Shown here: one piece after another, positions 27,924 through 38,821 of the stretch
Layout of the letters: each line of letters opens with the position of its first letter
Position numbering within the stretch: position 1 is the stretch's first letter
Assembly (NCBI GenBank): GCA_902570915.1
Contig: CACGAB010000006.1
Coordinates: forward strand, 1 to 53,778
Direction of reading: 5' to 3'
Length of the DNA stretch: 53,778 bases
From: an uncultured Pelagibacteraceae bacterium
Lineage (GTDB): Bacteria; Pseudomonadota; Alphaproteobacteria; Pelagibacterales; Pelagibacteraceae
Position numbers and translations under genes: made by a program
Notes under the pieces: generated by a model
What the model was told of the DNA's origin: nothing
Seen by the model: the letters and a program-made list of their open reading frames with translations, nothing else
Databases searched by the model: none

Positions 27924-29957
27924 TTATCCCTCTGTCCCTGTTTTTTTTAAAACTAACTTTGAATTATTACATTCAAACATTGTTTTTGATGCTCGGGCAA
28001 CTACATTAGAAAAATAGTAATCTTTAAATTCAACTTTTATTTTTTCATTTTCAAAAGTTTTTTGTTCAATCTTTTCAACAAATTCAGAACTTTTTTGCTC
28101 TTGTTTTATTTTTAAATAATTAAGCATACTACTTTCAAGCTCCTCTTTATCATTAAAAAGCTTTCTGTTATTCATTACTTCTGCAAGATCATTAATTACT
28201 TGCCAATCCTCTTTTGCATCACCGGGCGGATACGATGCTTTATAAGCTTTTTGAATTTTTCCCTCTAAGTTTGTATAATGTCCTGATTGCTCTGTGTAGG
28301 CAACACCAGGTAAAATAATATCTGCAATCTCTGCACCTTTGTCACCATGACTACCTTGATAAATAATAAATTCATCTTTCTTCTTAAAATCTAGGTTGTC
28401 CTGTCCAAGTAGATAAATGATTTCAAATTTGTTATCTTTCACTTCATCAAGCAATTCATTGTTTTTATCAATTATATCTAAATCCAAATTACCAACTGTT
28501 CCTGCATCTACTGATAATACATTTAGTGGATTCCATTCACTTGAAATTTTATTATTCTTTTTTAAAAAATCTTTAAGTGAATTAAATAAGTATTCAGCAG
28601 ATTTAATTCTTAAAAAAGACTCACCAAATATAATTAAAGGTCTTTTTGAATTGATTATTTTTTTCGACAATTCATTTTTGTTCTCAAAAATATCTTTTAT
28701 TGTTTGCGTATTTCCATCTAAACTTTCATATGGATAAGTAAGATCTCCAACATTATTCATAGATATAATCTTTGTATCATTATTCAAAAACGCTTTTCTA
28801 ATTCTTGCATTTACCATTGTTGCTTCATATCTCGGATTAGTCCCAATCATTAAGATTAAATCCGACTCCTCTATTCCATTTATTTTTGAGTTAAATATGT
28901 AATTTTCTCTTTTTGAACTATCAATAAAAGTTTTGATAGATCTAGACTCATAATTTTTTGTATTTATTGTTCTTTCTAAAAATTCTTTAAAAATAAAACT
29001 TGCTTCCATATTGGAAAGGTCTCCAATAAAACCACATATTTTTTTGTTATCTGTATTTTCAATTTTTGATTTAATAATTTTATAAACTTCATCCCAAGAA
29101 GCTTTTTCGAATTTATTATTGTATTTTATATATGGAGTATCTAATCGTTGGTTTAATAATCCATCACAGGCATATCTTGTTTTATCTGAGATCCATTCCT
29201 CATTTATATCCTCATTTATTATTGGTAATACTCTTTTTACTTCCCAATCATATGTATCAACTCTAATATTAGAACCAACAGCATCCATTACATCTATAGT
29301 TTCAGTTTTTTTTAGTTCCCATGGTCTTGCTTCAAAAACATAAGGTTTTGAAGTGAGAGCCCCGACTGGACAAAGATCTATTACATTTCCTGATAATTCT
29401 GATTTAACAGATTGCTCAAGATAAGTAGTTATTTGCATATCTTCCCCTCTTCCAATAGCACCTAATTCTGGAACACCTGCTATCTCTGTTGCAAATCTCA
29501 CACATCTCGTGCAATGGATACATCTTGTCATTTGAGTCTTTATTAATGGACCCATATTTTTATCAGGCACAGCTCTTTTATTTTCTTTAAATCTTGATTT
29601 ATCAATTCCATAAAACATTGATTGATCTTGAAGGTCACATTCTCCACCTTGGTCACAAACAGGACAATCTAATGGGTGATTTGCTAATAAAAATTCCATT
29701 ACACCTTTTCTAGATTTTTCTATTTTTGGTGTATTTGTTCTTATCACCATTCCATCAGCTGCTGGCATTGCACATGAAGCTACTGGTTTAGGAGACTTTT
29801 CCATTTCAACTAAACACATTCTACAATTTCCCGCTATTGATAATTTTTCATGATAACAAAATCTCGGAATTTCAGCTCCAGCTTTTTCACAGGCTTGAAG
29901 AACAGTTAAACCATCTTCAACCTCAACTTCAATATCATTTACTTTTAATTTAAGCAT
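27924..29957 (-). CDS. nuoG: NADH-quinone oxidoreductase subunit G
   Basis: Large iron-sulfur subunit of the NADH arm. The 677-residue protein is the alphaproteobacterial/mitochondrial short type. The N-terminal [2Fe-2S] domain has [15 protein letters not shown] and a later CAMP cysteine (N1b). A His/Cys motif follows ([17 protein letters not shown]5), then [10 protein letters not shown] with a distant CPVG cysteine (N4). The remaining molybdopterin-oxidoreductase-like domain has no cofactor. Its ATG overlaps nuoF by 8 bases. Confidence 0.96.
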   Translation of the reverse strand: MLKLKVNDIEVEVEDGLTVLQACEKAGAEIPRFCYHEKLSIAGNCRMCLVEMEKSPKPVASCAMPAADGMVIRTNTPKIEKSRKGVMEFLLANHPLDCPVCDQGGECDLQDQSMFYGIDKSRFKENKRAVPDKNMGPLIKTQMTRCIHCTRCVRFATEIAGVPELGAIGRGEDMQITTYLEQSVKSELSGNVIDLCPVGALTSKPYVFEARPWELKKTETIDVMDAVGSNIRVDTYDWEVKRVLPIINEDINEEWISDKTRYACDGLLNQRLDTPYIKYNNKFEKASWDEVYKIIKSKIENTDNKKICGFIGDLSNMEASFIFKEFLERTINTKNYESRSIKTFIDSSKRENYIFNSKINGIEESDLILMIGTNPRYEATMVNARIRKAFLNNDTKIISMNNVGDLTYPYESLDGNTQTIKDIFENKNELSKKIINSKRPLIIFGESFLRIKSAEYLFNSLKDFLKKNNKISSEWNPLNVLSVDAGTVGNLDLDIIDKNNELLDEVKDNKFEIIYLLGQDNLDFKKKDEFIIYQGSHGDKGAEIADIILPGVAYTEQSGHYTNLEGKIQKAYKASYPPGDAKEDWQVINDLAEVMNNRKLFNDKEELESSMLNYLKIKQEQKSSEFVEKIEQKTFENEKIKVEFKDYYFSNVVARASKTMFECNNSKLVLKKTGTEG

Positions 29958-31278
29958 TTTTATCTAATAAATGTTGATCAACCAAATAAGGAATATTTTT
30001 ATTTTCTTTAACTATAGGGTCAAATTTGTTTCTTTTTTTAATTTCATCTTTAAAGTGTCTTAGTAATCCTTGGACTGGCCATGAAGATCCCTCTCCAAAA
30101 GCACAAATTGTATGACCTTCTATTTGTTTTGTAACATCTCCTAACATTTCAATTTCATCTTTTGATGCTTCTCCCTTTGCCATTCTTTCTAGCATTCTCC
30201 ACATCCAGCCTGATCCCTCCCGACATGGTGTACACTGACCACAGCTTTCATGTTTATAAAATCTTGCTATTCTAGCCATACATTTAATAATATCTTGATC
30301 TTTATTTATCACGACCACTCCTGCAGTCCCTAATCCACTTTTCTCAGCTGCTAATGAGTCAAAATCCATCGTTAAAGTTTCACATTTTTCTTTTGGTATA
30401 AGTGGCATTGACGATCCGCCTGGTATTACTGCCTGTAGATTATCCCACCCACCAACTACACCTCCAGCATGTGCTTCGATTAATTCTTTTAGAGGAATAT
30501 TCATTTCTTCCTCAACATTACATGGGGAATTAACATTTCCAGAAATACAGAAAATTTTTGTACCTGTATTTTTTTCTCTTCCTAACGATGCAAACCATTT
30601 TCCACCTCTTCTAAGTATAGTAGGAACTACAGCTATAGTTTCAACATTATTAATTATTGTGGGGCAACCATAAAGTCCTATCAATGCAGGGAAAGGTGGC
30701 TTCAATCTTGGCTGACCTTTATTTCCTTCAATACTTTCTAGTAATGCAGTTTCTTCACCACAAATATATGCTCCAGCACCATAATGAATATAGATATCAA
30801 GATCCCATCCAGTTCCAGATGCATTTTTTCCAATCAATTTTTTTTCATAAGCATCATCAATAGCAGCTTGAAGTTTTTGTCCATCAACGAAATATTCACC
30901 TCTAATATAAATATAGCAAACATGTGCTTGAACTGCATAGGATGCAATCAAACAACCCTCAATTAATTTATGAGGTTCAAATCTTAAAATATCTCTATCC
31001 TTACAAGTTCCCGGTTCTGACTCATCAGCATTAATCACTAAATAATGTGGCCGTGATCCAACTTCTTTAGGTGCGAAGGACCATTTTAAACCTGTTGGAA
31101 ATCCTGCACCACCTCTTCCTCTAAGTTGAGACTCTTTAACCTCATTGATGATCCAATCTCTTCCTTTACTTATAATTTCTTTAGTATTAACCCAGTCACC
31201 TCTTTTTTGAGCTGAAATTATATCAGAGCCTAAATCGTTATATAAATTTTGGAAAATTCTATCCTTATCTTTAAGCAT
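29950..31278 (-). CDS. nuoF: NADH-quinone oxidoreductase subunit F
   Basis: NADH- and FMN-binding subunit where electrons enter complex I. The 442 residues show the NADH motif [16 protein letters not shown] (about 55-70), the FMN region with [15 protein letters not shown], and the N3 cluster cysteines in [15 protein letters not shown] plus a downstream HTICAFGEG. Length is standard. It overlaps nuoE and nuoG by 8 bases each. Confidence 0.97.
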   Translation of the reverse strand: MLKDKDRIFQNLYNDLGSDIISAQKRGDWVNTKEIISKGRDWIINEVKESQLRGRGGAGFPTGLKWSFAPKEVGSRPHYLVINADESEPGTCKDRDILRFEPHKLIEGCLIASYAVQAHVCYIYIRGEYFVDGQKLQAAIDDAYEKKLIGKNASGTGWDLDIYIHYGAGAYICGEETALLESIEGNKGQPRLKPPFPALIGLYGCPTIINNVETIAVVPTILRRGGKWFASLGREKNTGTKIFCISGNVNSPCNVEEEMNIPLKELIEAHAGGVVGGWDNLQAVIPGGSSMPLIPKEKCETLTMDFDSLAAEKSGLGTAGVVVINKDQDIIKCMARIARFYKHESCGQCTPCREGSGWMWRMLERMAKGEASKDEIEMLGDVTKQIEGHTICAFGEGSSWPVQGLLRHFKDEIKKRNKFDPIVKENKNIPYLVDQHLLDKNA

Positions 31279-31879
31279 TTTTTAATTCCATTAATGTTTT
31301 TCTATTATTTTCTGGTTCATTGTTTACTCTTCCTCTATATGACCCAGGTTTAGGGATATCACCTTTTAGAATCTTATCTAAAATTTCTAGTGTTTTTTCT
31401 TTATTTAAATCTTCATAATACTCATCGTTAATTTGCATCATAGGTGCATTAACACAAGCTCCCAAGCATTCAACTTCTATCCAAGAACAACTTTTATCTT
31501 GTGAAAGCTCAGACTCATTTTCAGATATCTTTTCTTTACATGCCTCTACTAATTTATTTGCTCCCCTTATCATACAAGGAGTTGTTGTGCATACTTGAAC
31601 AAAATATTTACCAACCGGAGATAAATTATACATACTATAAAATGTTGCAACCTCATAAACTTTTATGTAAGGCATATCTAAAATTTTTGCTATATATTTC
31701 ATGGCAGCAAGAGGTATCCAGTTATTATTTTGTCTTTGTGCAATGTAAAGTAACGCCATTACAGCACTTTGTTGTTTACCCTTTGGATATTTTGCAATAA
31801 TCTTATTTGCAGTATCTAAAGATGAAGAATTAAATTCGAAGCTTTCAGGTTGTTCTTTTGCAGGTCTTTTTAAACTCAT
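31271..31879 (-). CDS. nuoE: NADH-quinone oxidoreductase subunit E
   Basis: Thioredoxin-like [2Fe-2S] subunit (cluster N1a) that partners NuoF. The 202-residue protein has cluster cysteines in [12 protein letters not shown] and [12 protein letters not shown]. The C-terminal tail after about residue 165 ([18 protein letters not shown]) is the short form. Its start overlaps the nuoD stop by 4 bases. Confidence 0.96.
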   Translation of the reverse strand: MSLKRPAKEQPESFEFNSSSLDTANKIIAKYPKGKQQSAVMALLYIAQRQNNNWIPLAAMKYIAKILDMPYIKVYEVATFYSMYNLSPVGKYFVQVCTTTPCMIRGANKLVEACKEKISENESELSQDKSCSWIEVECLGACVNAPMMQINDEYYEDLNKEKTLEILDKILKGDIPKPGSYRGRVNNEPENNRKTLMELKNA

Positions 31880-33051
31880 CTATCAACCTCGCCAAAAACT
31901 ATATCTAAAGAACCAAGAACTGCAGGAACATCTGCTAACATATGACCTTTTATAAGATAATCCATAGATTGAAGATGCGAAAATCCTGGGGCTCTAATTT
32001 TACATTTGTAAGGTTTACTAGTTCCATCAGAAATTAAATATACCCCAAATTCACCTTTGGGAGCTTCAACTGCCGTATAAATTTCATCCTCAGGAACTCT
32101 ATATCCCTCTGTAAATAATTTAAAATGATGTATTAAAGCTTCCATAGATTGCTTAATCTCTTTTTTCGATGGTGGTGAAATTTTACCATCAAAAGTTTTA
32201 ATTGGACCCTTTTCCATCTTTGCTAAACATTGTTTAATTATAAAAACACTTTCTTTCATTTCTTCTATTCTACACAAATATCGATCGTAGCAATCTCCAT
32301 TCTTACCAATAGGTACCTTAAACTCTAATTGATCATAACAATCATATGGTTGTGATTTTCTTAAATCCCATGGAACACCTGAGCCCCTTATCATTACTCC
32401 ACTGAACGAATAATCAAGAGCATCCTCTTTTGTCACAATACCAATATCTACATTTCTTTGTTTGAATATTCTATTATCAGTCAATAGGTTTTCTAAATCA
32501 TTAATGACTTTTGGGAAAGTTTCACAAAACTTTGCGATATCTCTCTCTAAACCGACTGGTAAATCTTGATGAACACCCCCAGCTCTAAAATAATTTGCAT
32601 GTAACCTAGATCCAGAGGCTCGCTCATAAAATGTCATTAAAGTTTCTCTTTCCTCAAATCCCCATAGGGACGGAGTTAAAGCACCAACATCCAATGCCTG
32701 AGTTGTGACATTCAAAATATGACTTAAAATTCTACCAATCTCACAAAACATTACCCTTATAAATTGAGCTCTTATAGGTACATCAATTCCTAAGATTTTT
32801 TCAATTGCCAAAGCAAAAGCGTGCTCTTGATTCATAGGAGCAACGTAATCAAGACGATCAAAATAAGGCACAGCTTGCATGTAAGTTTTATTTTCTATAA
32901 GTTTTTCTGTTCCTCGATGTAATAATCCGATATGTGGATCAGCTTTTTCTACGACTTCTCCATCTAATTCAAGTATAAGCCTCAATACTCCGTGAGCTGC
33001 AGGATGTTGAGGCCCAAAATTTAGATTTAAATTTTTAATTTTTTTTGTCAT
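31876..33051 (-). CDS. nuoD: NADH-quinone oxidoreductase subunit D
   Basis: 49-kDa-type subunit contributing the quinone-binding histidine and tyrosine. The 391 residues start with [30 protein letters not shown] and [16 protein letters not shown] follow, and the protein ends in the hydrogenase-like C-terminus [13 protein letters not shown]. It overlaps nuoC by 17 bases. NuoC and NuoD are separate proteins here, not fused as in E. coli. Confidence 0.97.
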   Translation of the reverse strand: MTKKIKNLNLNFGPQHPAAHGVLRLILELDGEVVEKADPHIGLLHRGTEKLIENKTYMQAVPYFDRLDYVAPMNQEHAFALAIEKILGIDVPIRAQFIRVMFCEIGRILSHILNVTTQALDVGALTPSLWGFEERETLMTFYERASGSRLHANYFRAGGVHQDLPVGLERDIAKFCETFPKVINDLENLLTDNRIFKQRNVDIGIVTKEDALDYSFSGVMIRGSGVPWDLRKSQPYDCYDQLEFKVPIGKNGDCYDRYLCRIEEMKESVFIIKQCLAKMEKGPIKTFDGKISPPSKKEIKQSMEALIHHFKLFTEGYRVPEDEIYTAVEAPKGEFGVYLISDGTSKPYKCKIRAPGFSHLQSMDYLIKGHMLADVPAVLGSLDIVFGEVDR

Positions 33052-33640
33052 TTATTTTTGTTTGCTCTTTAATATATTTTGTTCCTTCCCAGGGACTTTC
33101 GTAATCAAAATTTCTATAATTTTGTTCTAATTTAACTGGCTCATTTATTACTTTTTTTTGCTCCTCACTATATCTTGACTCTATATGGCCAGTTAAAGGA
33201 AAATCTTTTCTCAATGGATGACCTTCAAAACCATAATCTGTAAGTATTCTTCTTAAATCAGGATGATCTTTAAAATTCACACCATACATGTCAAAAACTT
33301 CTCTTTCCATCCAATTAGCTGAAGGAAAGATAGAGGTTACGGAGGATATAACTTCTTTCTCGCTTATAAAATAACTTAAAACCAATCTTTGATTAAACTC
33401 ATGGCTTAAAAGTAAATATACAATTTTAAATCTTTGTACTTCTTCTGGGTAATCTACTACCGTTATATCAATTAATTGTCTAAATTTTGCATCTTTATTT
33501 GTTTTGACAAATAACAAAACATCAATCAAATCTTCTTTATTAATTTCAATATAAATTTGATTGTGTTTAATCTTTGTCTTATTTATTTTTGTTGGAAGCT
33601 CTGAATTAATTTTCTTTTCTAAATCAATTAAATTTTTCAT
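33035..33640 (-). CDS. nuoC: NADH-quinone oxidoreductase subunit C
   Basis: 30-kDa-type peripheral subunit linking the NADH arm to NuoB and NuoD. The 201 residues contain the family signature across [20 protein letters not shown], followed by [20 protein letters not shown]. The C-terminal 17 bases overlap nuoD, and one base separates it from nuoB. Confidence 0.97.
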   Translation of the reverse strand: MKNLIDLEKKINSELPTKINKTKIKHNQIYIEINKEDLIDVLLFVKTNKDAKFRQLIDITVVDYPEEVQRFKIVYLLLSHEFNQRLVLSYFISEKEVISSVTSIFPSANWMEREVFDMYGVNFKDHPDLRRILTDYGFEGHPLRKDFPLTGHIESRYSEEQKKVINEPVKLEQNYRNFDYESPWEGTKYIKEQTKINDKKN

Positions 33641-33641
33641 T

Positions 33642-34157
33642 TTATCTATTAAAAGATCCCTTATTTCTAATTTTTTTTTGTAATCGCATTATCCCATACA
33701 ACAATGCTTCTGCAGAGGGTGGGCAACCTGGTACATAGATATCAACTGGCACAATACGATCGCAACCTCTGACAACAGAGTATGAGTAATGGTAGTAACC
33801 ACCACCATTTGCGCAACTTCCCATTGATATCACATATCTTGGTTCTGGCATTTGATCATATACTTTTCTTAATGCTGGGGCCATTTTATTTGTTAATGTT
33901 CCTGCTACAATCATAACATCAGATTGCCTAGGCGACCCTCTTGGAGCTGCGCCAAATCTTTCAAGATCATATCTTGGCATTGCAGTTTGCATCATCTCAA
34001 CAGCGCAGCAAGCTAAACCAAATGTCATCCAATGTAATGATCCAGATCTTGACCAGTTTACCAAATTTTCTAATGAAGTAGTTATAAATCCATTGCTGCT
34101 AAAATCTTTAGCAAGTTGTTTGAATTCCTCAGGTACTTGATCTAACTTATTATTCAT
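33642..34157 (-). CDS. nuoB: NADH-quinone oxidoreductase subunit B
   Basis: Carries cluster N2, which donates electrons to quinone. The 171 residues show adjacent cysteines in LACCAVEMM, then [15 protein letters not shown] and [11 protein letters not shown], the full N2 ligand set. Length is standard. It is 12 bases after nuoA, the largest gap inside the nuo series. Confidence 0.97.
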   Translation of the reverse strand: MNNKLDQVPEEFKQLAKDFSSNGFITTSLENLVNWSRSGSLHWMTFGLACCAVEMMQTAMPRYDLERFGAAPRGSPRQSDVMIVAGTLTNKMAPALRKVYDQMPEPRYVISMGSCANGGGYYHYSYSVVRGCDRIVPVDIYVPGCPPSAEALLYGIMRLQKKIRNKGSFNR

Positions 34158-34169
34158 CTGATAAAAATA

Positions 34170-34538
34170 TTATTCCCAGTCTAACGCACCTTTTTTCCAC
34201 TCATAAATAAAACCAATCGTTAATATGAATAAAAAAATCATCATTGATATGAAACCTAATAAACCAATATTACCTAGAGATATTGCCCATGGAAAAAGAA
34301 AAGCAATTTCTAAATCAAAAATTATAAAGAGTATAGCAACCAAATAAAACCTTACGTCGAATTCCATTCTTGAGTCTTGAAAAGGTTCAAACCCACACTC
34401 ATAAGCTGATAATTTTTCTGGATCTGGGTTTTTTGGAGATAACATAAAATTCACCACTATAAATGCACAACTCAAACCAAGTGCAATTATTAAAAATAAA
34501 ATTATAGGCAAATAATCTTTTAAAAATTCAGCTGTCAT
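34170..34538 (-). CDS. nuoA: NADH-quinone oxidoreductase subunit A
   Basis: Small three-helix membrane subunit of complex I and first gene of the nuo series. The 122 residues include the quinone-channel loop with [12 protein letters not shown], the cysteine known for active/deactive transitions in relatives, and [20 protein letters not shown]. No clear Shine-Dalgarno is seen before the ATG. The upstream 100 bases contain a Fur-type palindrome and then tRNA-Asp. Confidence 0.97.
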   Translation of the reverse strand: MTAEFLKDYLPIILFLIIALGLSCAFIVVNFMLSPKNPDPEKLSAYECGFEPFQDSRMEFDVRFYLVAILFIIFDLEIAFLFPWAISLGNIGLLGFISMMIFLFILTIGFIYEWKKGALDWE

Positions 34539-34612
34539 GTTGGAATATATATCATTTTTTGTGGGCAGATGAAGTGGTGTTAGGTCACATTATTTAAAAT
34601 ATATGGCTTAAA

Positions 34613-34627
34613 TGATAATGATTATCA
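34613..34627 (-). promoter_or_regulatory. Fur-type 7-1-7 palindrome upstream of nuoA
   Basis: The 15 bases TGATAATGATTATCA form a perfect 7-1-7 inverted repeat and match the classic Fur box core TGATAATnATTATCA. The site lies 74 bases before the nuoA ATG and 17 bases after the tRNA-Asp CCA end, in the only non-coding gap ahead of the nuo genes. On the minus strand a TATATT hexamer follows it, so the palindrome would cover the -35 region of such a promoter. Binding by Fur is an inference from the match; Fur itself is not in this window. Confidence 0.55.
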
Positions 34628-34644
34628 GTATTAATTTGTTAAAG

Positions 34645-34721
34645 TGGCGGGAGTGAAGGGACTCGAACCCTCGACCTATCGCGTGACAGGCGATCGCTCT
34701 AACCAACTGAGCTACACCCCC
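34645..34721 (-). tRNA. tRNA-Asp (anticodon GTC)
   Basis: A 77-base cloverleaf with acceptor stem GGGGGTG/CACTCCC (one G-U pair), D arm GCTC...GAGC, anticodon stem ATCGC/GCGAT and loop CTGTCAC giving GTC, and T arm GAGGG/CCCTT with TTCGAGT. The discriminator G and the CCA end are encoded. It lies 15 bases downstream of tRNA-Val on the same strand and is probably co-transcribed with it. No terminator follows before nuoA. Confidence 0.96.
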
Positions 34722-34736
34722 ACTTGTGATTCATTT

Positions 34737-34812
34737 TGGTGGGCAGTAAAGGACTCGAACCTTTGACCCCCTCGGTGTAAACGAGATGCTCTACCAACTG
34801 AGCTAACCGCCC
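34737..34812 (-). tRNA. tRNA-Val (anticodon TAC)
   Basis: A 76-base cloverleaf with acceptor GGGCGGT/ACTGCCC, anticodon stem TCTCG/CGAGG with loop TTTACAC giving TAC, T loop TTCGAGT, and encoded ACCA end. A good promoter sits just upstream, so this is the first gene of a tRNA-Val/tRNA-Asp transcript that may continue into nuoA. Confidence 0.96.
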
Positions 34813-34828
34813 TATACCAAAATAGTGA

Positions 34829-34856
34829 TTTATATCTTTTAGACTAATAAGGTCAA
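34829..34856 (-). promoter_or_regulatory. Sigma-70-type promoter of tRNA-Val/tRNA-Asp
   Basis: On the minus strand TTGACC (34851-34856) and TATAAA (34829-34834) are separated by 16 bases. Transcription would begin near 34822, about 10 bases before the 5-prime end of tRNA-Val. Both hexamers are close to consensus. This is a sequence match only. Confidence 0.6.
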
Positions 34857-34889
34857 GATTTATTAGTTGTTATAAAATGCAAAAAATAG

Positions 34890-35009
34890 TTAAAATCCAC
34901 CTCTCCAATTATTCTTGGAGTTAAAATGTTTTTCCTCTTCTTTAGAAATTGGTCTAAATAAATAGTACAAAACTATTATAATCATTAAGAGAATTAGAAT
35001 TAATTCCAT
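34890..35009 (-). CDS. Small membrane protein ORF downstream of lon
   Basis: A 39-codon ORF starting with ATG, 15 bases after the lon stop codon on the same strand. The product begins MELILILLMIIIVLYYLF, a single strong membrane helix, and continues with a charged tail (RPISKEEEKHFNSKNNWRGG). I do not recognise the family. The helix-plus-acidic/basic-tail design and operon position after lon suggest a real small membrane protein, perhaps a regulator or adaptor; that role is speculation. No clear Shine-Dalgarno precedes it. A 6-bp inverted repeat (CTCCAA/TTGGAG) lies inside its 3-prime end. Confidence 0.45.
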   Translation of the reverse strand: MELILILLMIIIVLYYLFRPISKEEEKHFNSKNNWRGGF

Positions 35010-35024
35010 AAGTTCGGTTTTGTT

Positions 35025-37403
35025 TTATTGAATACTTGCTTGAGATTTATCATCTTTTTTAGACATATCAACCTCAACCCATTCTGTTTTTTTAAGTTCT
35101 TTTGTCAGCGCAATTTTTAAAACTTCATCAGCGATCTCTACCGGTGTAATTTTTATATCATCAATTATTTTTTTTGGCATGTCTACTAAATCCTTTTCAT
35201 TTTCTTTAGGGATTAAAACTTGTTTTATTCCCGCTCTATGCGCTGCTAGTAATTTTTCTTTAAGACCTCCTATTTGCAAAACTTGACCTGTTAGAGTTAC
35301 CTCACCTGTCATAGCAACATCTTTTCTTACTGGAATTGAAGTTATAGATGAAACAATTGATGTTACCATTGCTATACCAGCAGACGGGCCATCTTTAGGC
35401 GTTGCCCCTTCTGGTACGTGAATATGAAAATCTTTTTTTTCAAATAATGGAGGAATAATTCCATATTCTAAGCATTTGGATCTAACAAATGATTTTGCAG
35501 CTTTAACTGACTCTTGCATCACATCACCCAGCTTACCCGTAATTTGCATCCTGCCCTTTCCTGGCATTGTAACTGTTTCAATTTTTAAAATTTCACCACC
35601 ATACTCTGTCCATGCTAAACCTGTCACAATTCCAATTTTATCGTTATTCTCTAATTCACCAAATTTATGTTTTGGAACTCCAAGGAAGTCTGATAAATTT
35701 TTGTTGTTAATAATTACCTCTTTTTCTTCTCCAGCAACAACTTTTTTTACAACTTTTCTTGCAACTTTAGAAATCTCTCTTTCCAAGTTTCTTACGCCTG
35801 ACTCTCTAGTATATCTTCTAATGATTTCTTTTATTATGTCATCGTCTAGTTTCATCTCATTCTCTTTAACGCCATTATCTTTAATTTGTTTTGGAAGAAG
35901 AAATTTATTAGCAATATTTATTTTTTCATCCTCTGTATAACCAGCCAATCTGATTACCTCCATTCTGTCTAGTAAAGGAGGTAAAATGTTAAGAGTATTT
36001 GCCGTTGTCACGAACATAACATCTGACAGGTCATAATCAACTTCAAGGTAATGATCATTAAATGTCGTGTTTTGCTCAGGATCTAAAGCTTCTAATAAGG
36101 CTGATGAAGGATCACCTCTATAATCATTTCCAATTTTATCAATTTCATCTAATAAAATTAATGGATTTTTCGTACCAGCTTTCTTCATCATCTGAATAAT
36201 TTTTCCGGGTAATGAGCCAATATATGTTCTTCTATGACCTCTAATTTCAGCTTCATCTCTCATTCCACCAACAGACATTCTTACAAATTCTCTGTTAGTA
36301 GCTTTTGCTATTGACTTTCCTAAAGATGTTTTGCCAACACCTGGAGGACCAACTAAACACAAAATTGGACCCTTAATTTTATCCATCCTTTTTTGAACAG
36401 CTAAAAATTCTATTATTCTCTCTTTAATTTTTTCCAATCCGAAATGATCTTTATCAAGAATATTAAGCGCTTTTTTTAGATCTATATCAACTTCACTTTT
36501 TTTATGCCAAGGTAAATCTATCATCCAATCTAAGTAATTTCTAACTACAGTAGCCTCAGCGGACATTGGACTCATATTTTTTAGTTTTTTAAGTTCTTGT
36601 AAACATTTTTTTTCAACTTCTTTTGGCATTTTAGATTTAAGAATAGCTTTATTTAAATTCGTGCTCTCATCTTTTCCATCTTCGATTTCTCCTAATTCTT
36701 TTTGTATTGCCTTTAATTGCTCGTTTAAGTAGTACTCTCTCTGTGTTTTTTCCATTTGAGTTTTTACTCTTCCTCTAATTCTCTTTTCAACTCCTATAAT
36801 ACTTGTTTCATTCTCCATTAATTTGATAATCGCATTAAGTCTTTTTTTTACGTCAATTGTCTCAAAGATCTGCTGTTTTTCAGAAATTGTAGCGGTTATA
36901 TGAGAGGCAATATTGTCAGCTATTTGTGAAGGATCCTTAAGTTGTTTAATATTGCTTAAAGTTTCACCTGAAATTTTTTTATTTATTGAGGTAAGCTTTT
37001 CAAGTCTTCTTACTGCCGTTACTGCAAGAGGATATAAATCTTCTTTGTCTGTTAGAATGTCGTTATGCGGTGTGTAATCACAAGTAATATACTTTTCATT
37101 ATCATGATAATCTAAAATCTTAACTCTTTTTATACCCTCAACTAAAACTTTAACCGTTCCATCAGGCAACTTTAAAAGTTGAAGAATATTACCCTCACAA
37201 CCGTACATAAATATATCAGTTTTTTTCGGATCGTCGATTTCTGAGTTTTTTTGTGTTACGAGTATAATCTTTTTGTCCTTCTTCATTACTTCATTCAAAG
37301 CTGATATAGATTTATCTCTTCCAACGAATAGAGGTATCACCATAGATGGGAAGACTACGATATCTCTTAATGGCAATAGCGGTAGTGAAATTTTGACATC
37401 CAT
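35025..37403 (-). CDS. lon: ATP-dependent protease La (Lon)
   Basis: Cytosolic AAA+ serine protease degrading misfolded and regulatory proteins. The 792-residue protein starts with the LON substrate domain (LPLLPLRDIVVFPSMVIPL). The AAA module follows with Walker A GPPGVGKTSLGKS (about residue 350) and Walker B PLILLDEIDKI. The protease domain has catalytic Ser in TPKDGPSAG (about 680) and Lys after GEVTLTGQVLQIGGLKEK (about 720). It is last in the tig-clpP-clpX-lon block, a common alphaproteobacterial arrangement, 60 bases after clpX. Confidence 0.97.
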   Translation of the reverse strand: MDVKISLPLLPLRDIVVFPSMVIPLFVGRDKSISALNEVMKKDKKIILVTQKNSEIDDPKKTDIFMYGCEGNILQLLKLPDGTVKVLVEGIKRVKILDYHDNEKYITCDYTPHNDILTDKEDLYPLAVTAVRRLEKLTSINKKISGETLSNIKQLKDPSQIADNIASHITATISEKQQIFETIDVKKRLNAIIKLMENETSIIGVEKRIRGRVKTQMEKTQREYYLNEQLKAIQKELGEIEDGKDESTNLNKAILKSKMPKEVEKKCLQELKKLKNMSPMSAEATVVRNYLDWMIDLPWHKKSEVDIDLKKALNILDKDHFGLEKIKERIIEFLAVQKRMDKIKGPILCLVGPPGVGKTSLGKSIAKATNREFVRMSVGGMRDEAEIRGHRRTYIGSLPGKIIQMMKKAGTKNPLILLDEIDKIGNDYRGDPSSALLEALDPEQNTTFNDHYLEVDYDLSDVMFVTTANTLNILPPLLDRMEVIRLAGYTEDEKINIANKFLLPKQIKDNGVKENEMKLDDDIIKEIIRRYTRESGVRNLEREISKVARKVVKKVVAGEEKEVIINNKNLSDFLGVPKHKFGELENNDKIGIVTGLAWTEYGGEILKIETVTMPGKGRMQITGKLGDVMQESVKAAKSFVRSKCLEYGIIPPLFEKKDFHIHVPEGATPKDGPSAGIAMVTSIVSSITSIPVRKDVAMTGEVTLTGQVLQIGGLKEKLLAAHRAGIKQVLIPKENEKDLVDMPKKIIDDIKITPVEIADEVLKIALTKELKKTEWVEVDMSKKDDKSQASIQ

Positions 37404-37463
37404 ATGGTAAATATGGATATTATAATTTATTTTGCAATACCTTTTTCTTATTTATTAAGGCTA

Positions 37464-38732
37464 TTACGCCGCTGTTGTCTTGGTTGTTTTAGATTTATTG
37501 TCTGTTTTTGAGTGAACTATAATAGGTTGAGACTGTCCTTTAACAGTGGTAGAATCAACTATTACCTCTTCAATATTTTCTTGACTAGGTAAGTCATACA
37601 TTGTTTTTAATAATACATTCTCTAGAATAGACCTCAATCCTCTTGCACCAGTCTTTTTTCTAATAGCTTTTAAAGCAATCTCTTTTAAAGCATTATCTTT
37701 AAATGTTAATTTAGCACCATCAAGTTTGAAGAGCTCTTGGTATTGTTTGACTAAAGAATTTTTCGGCTCTTGTAATATTTTTATTAAGGATTTTTCATCT
37801 AGATCTTCTAATGTTGCTATCATTGGTAACCTTCCAATAAATTCAGGGATTAAACCATATTTAAGAAGATCCTCTGGCTCCAGACCTTTCATCCATTCAC
37901 CTGTTTTTTTATCTTGCGTATTTTTAACGTCTGCACCAAAACCAATTGATGTACCTTTATCTCTTTGAGATATAATCTTATCTAAGCCAGCAAAAGCACC
38001 TCCACAAATAAATAAAATATTTGTAGTATCAACCTGTAAAAACTCTTGCTGAGGGTGTTTTCGTCCTCCTTGAGGTGGAACACTTGCAATAGTTCCCTCC
38101 ATGATCTTTAATAAAGCTTGCTGTACACCTTCGCCTGACACATCTCTTGTAATTGATGGGTTCTCAGACTTTCTACTAATTTTATCGACCTCATCGATAT
38201 AAACGATGCCTCTCTGTGCTTTCTCTACATTATAATCTGCAGCTTGTAGTAATTTCAAAATTATATTTTCTACATCCTCACCTACATAACCTGCTTCAGT
38301 TAATGTGGTTGCATCTGCCATTGTAAAAGGAACATCAAGTATCCTTGCAAGAGTTTGTGCTAATAGAGTTTTTCCACAACCAGTTGGTCCAACTAAAAGT
38401 ATATTTGATTTTGCCAACTCAACATTTTTACTTGTTTTGCTCTCGTAATTTAATCTTTTATAATGATTATGAACAGCTACTGATAATACTTTTTTTGCGT
38501 GAGCTTGACCAATAACATAGTCATCTAAAACTGAACAGATTTCTTTAGGAGATGGTAATCCATCTTGATGTTTGACGAAAGTATCTTTGCTTTCTTCTTT
38601 GATGATATCCATACATAATTCAACGCATTCATCACATATAAAAACAGTAGGACCAGCAATGAGTTTTCTAACTTCATGTTGGCTTTTGCCACAAAAAGAA
38701 CAATAGAGAATATTTTTATTATTAGTGCTCAT
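37464..38732 (-). CDS. clpX: ATP-dependent Clp protease ATP-binding subunit ClpX
   Basis: Unfoldase that feeds substrates to ClpP. The 422-residue protein has an N-terminal zinc finger (C11, C14, C33, C36), Walker [16 protein letters not shown], pore loop [10 protein letters not shown], Walker [12 protein letters not shown], sensor region [11 protein letters not shown], and the ClpP-docking IGF loop as SIGFGAD. The C-terminal tail is Thr/Lys-rich. About 89 bases separate it from clpP; they hold no obvious terminator. Confidence 0.97.
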   Translation of the reverse strand: MSTNNKNILYCSFCGKSQHEVRKLIAGPTVFICDECVELCMDIIKEESKDTFVKHQDGLPSPKEICSVLDDYVIGQAHAKKVLSVAVHNHYKRLNYESKTSKNVELAKSNILLVGPTGCGKTLLAQTLARILDVPFTMADATTLTEAGYVGEDVENIILKLLQAADYNVEKAQRGIVYIDEVDKISRKSENPSITRDVSGEGVQQALLKIMEGTIASVPPQGGRKHPQQEFLQVDTTNILFICGGAFAGLDKIISQRDKGTSIGFGADVKNTQDKKTGEWMKGLEPEDLLKYGLIPEFIGRLPMIATLEDLDEKSLIKILQEPKNSLVKQYQELFKLDGAKLTFKDNALKEIALKAIRKKTGARGLRSILENVLLKTMYDLPSQENIEEVIVDSTTVKGQSQPIIVHSKTDNKSKTTKTTAA

Positions 38733-38821
38733 AAAATTTAAAACGAATCAATAAAGTTACTTTATTATAAATGACTCTTGGTAATCAAGTTTGTAATATT
38801 ATTTATTCAATATGTTGTGTT

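Noticed and set aside
34903..34920. CTCCAA/TTGGAG inverted repeat after lon as a terminator
   Set aside because: Short stem inside a small ORF, with no T run directly after it on the minus strand.
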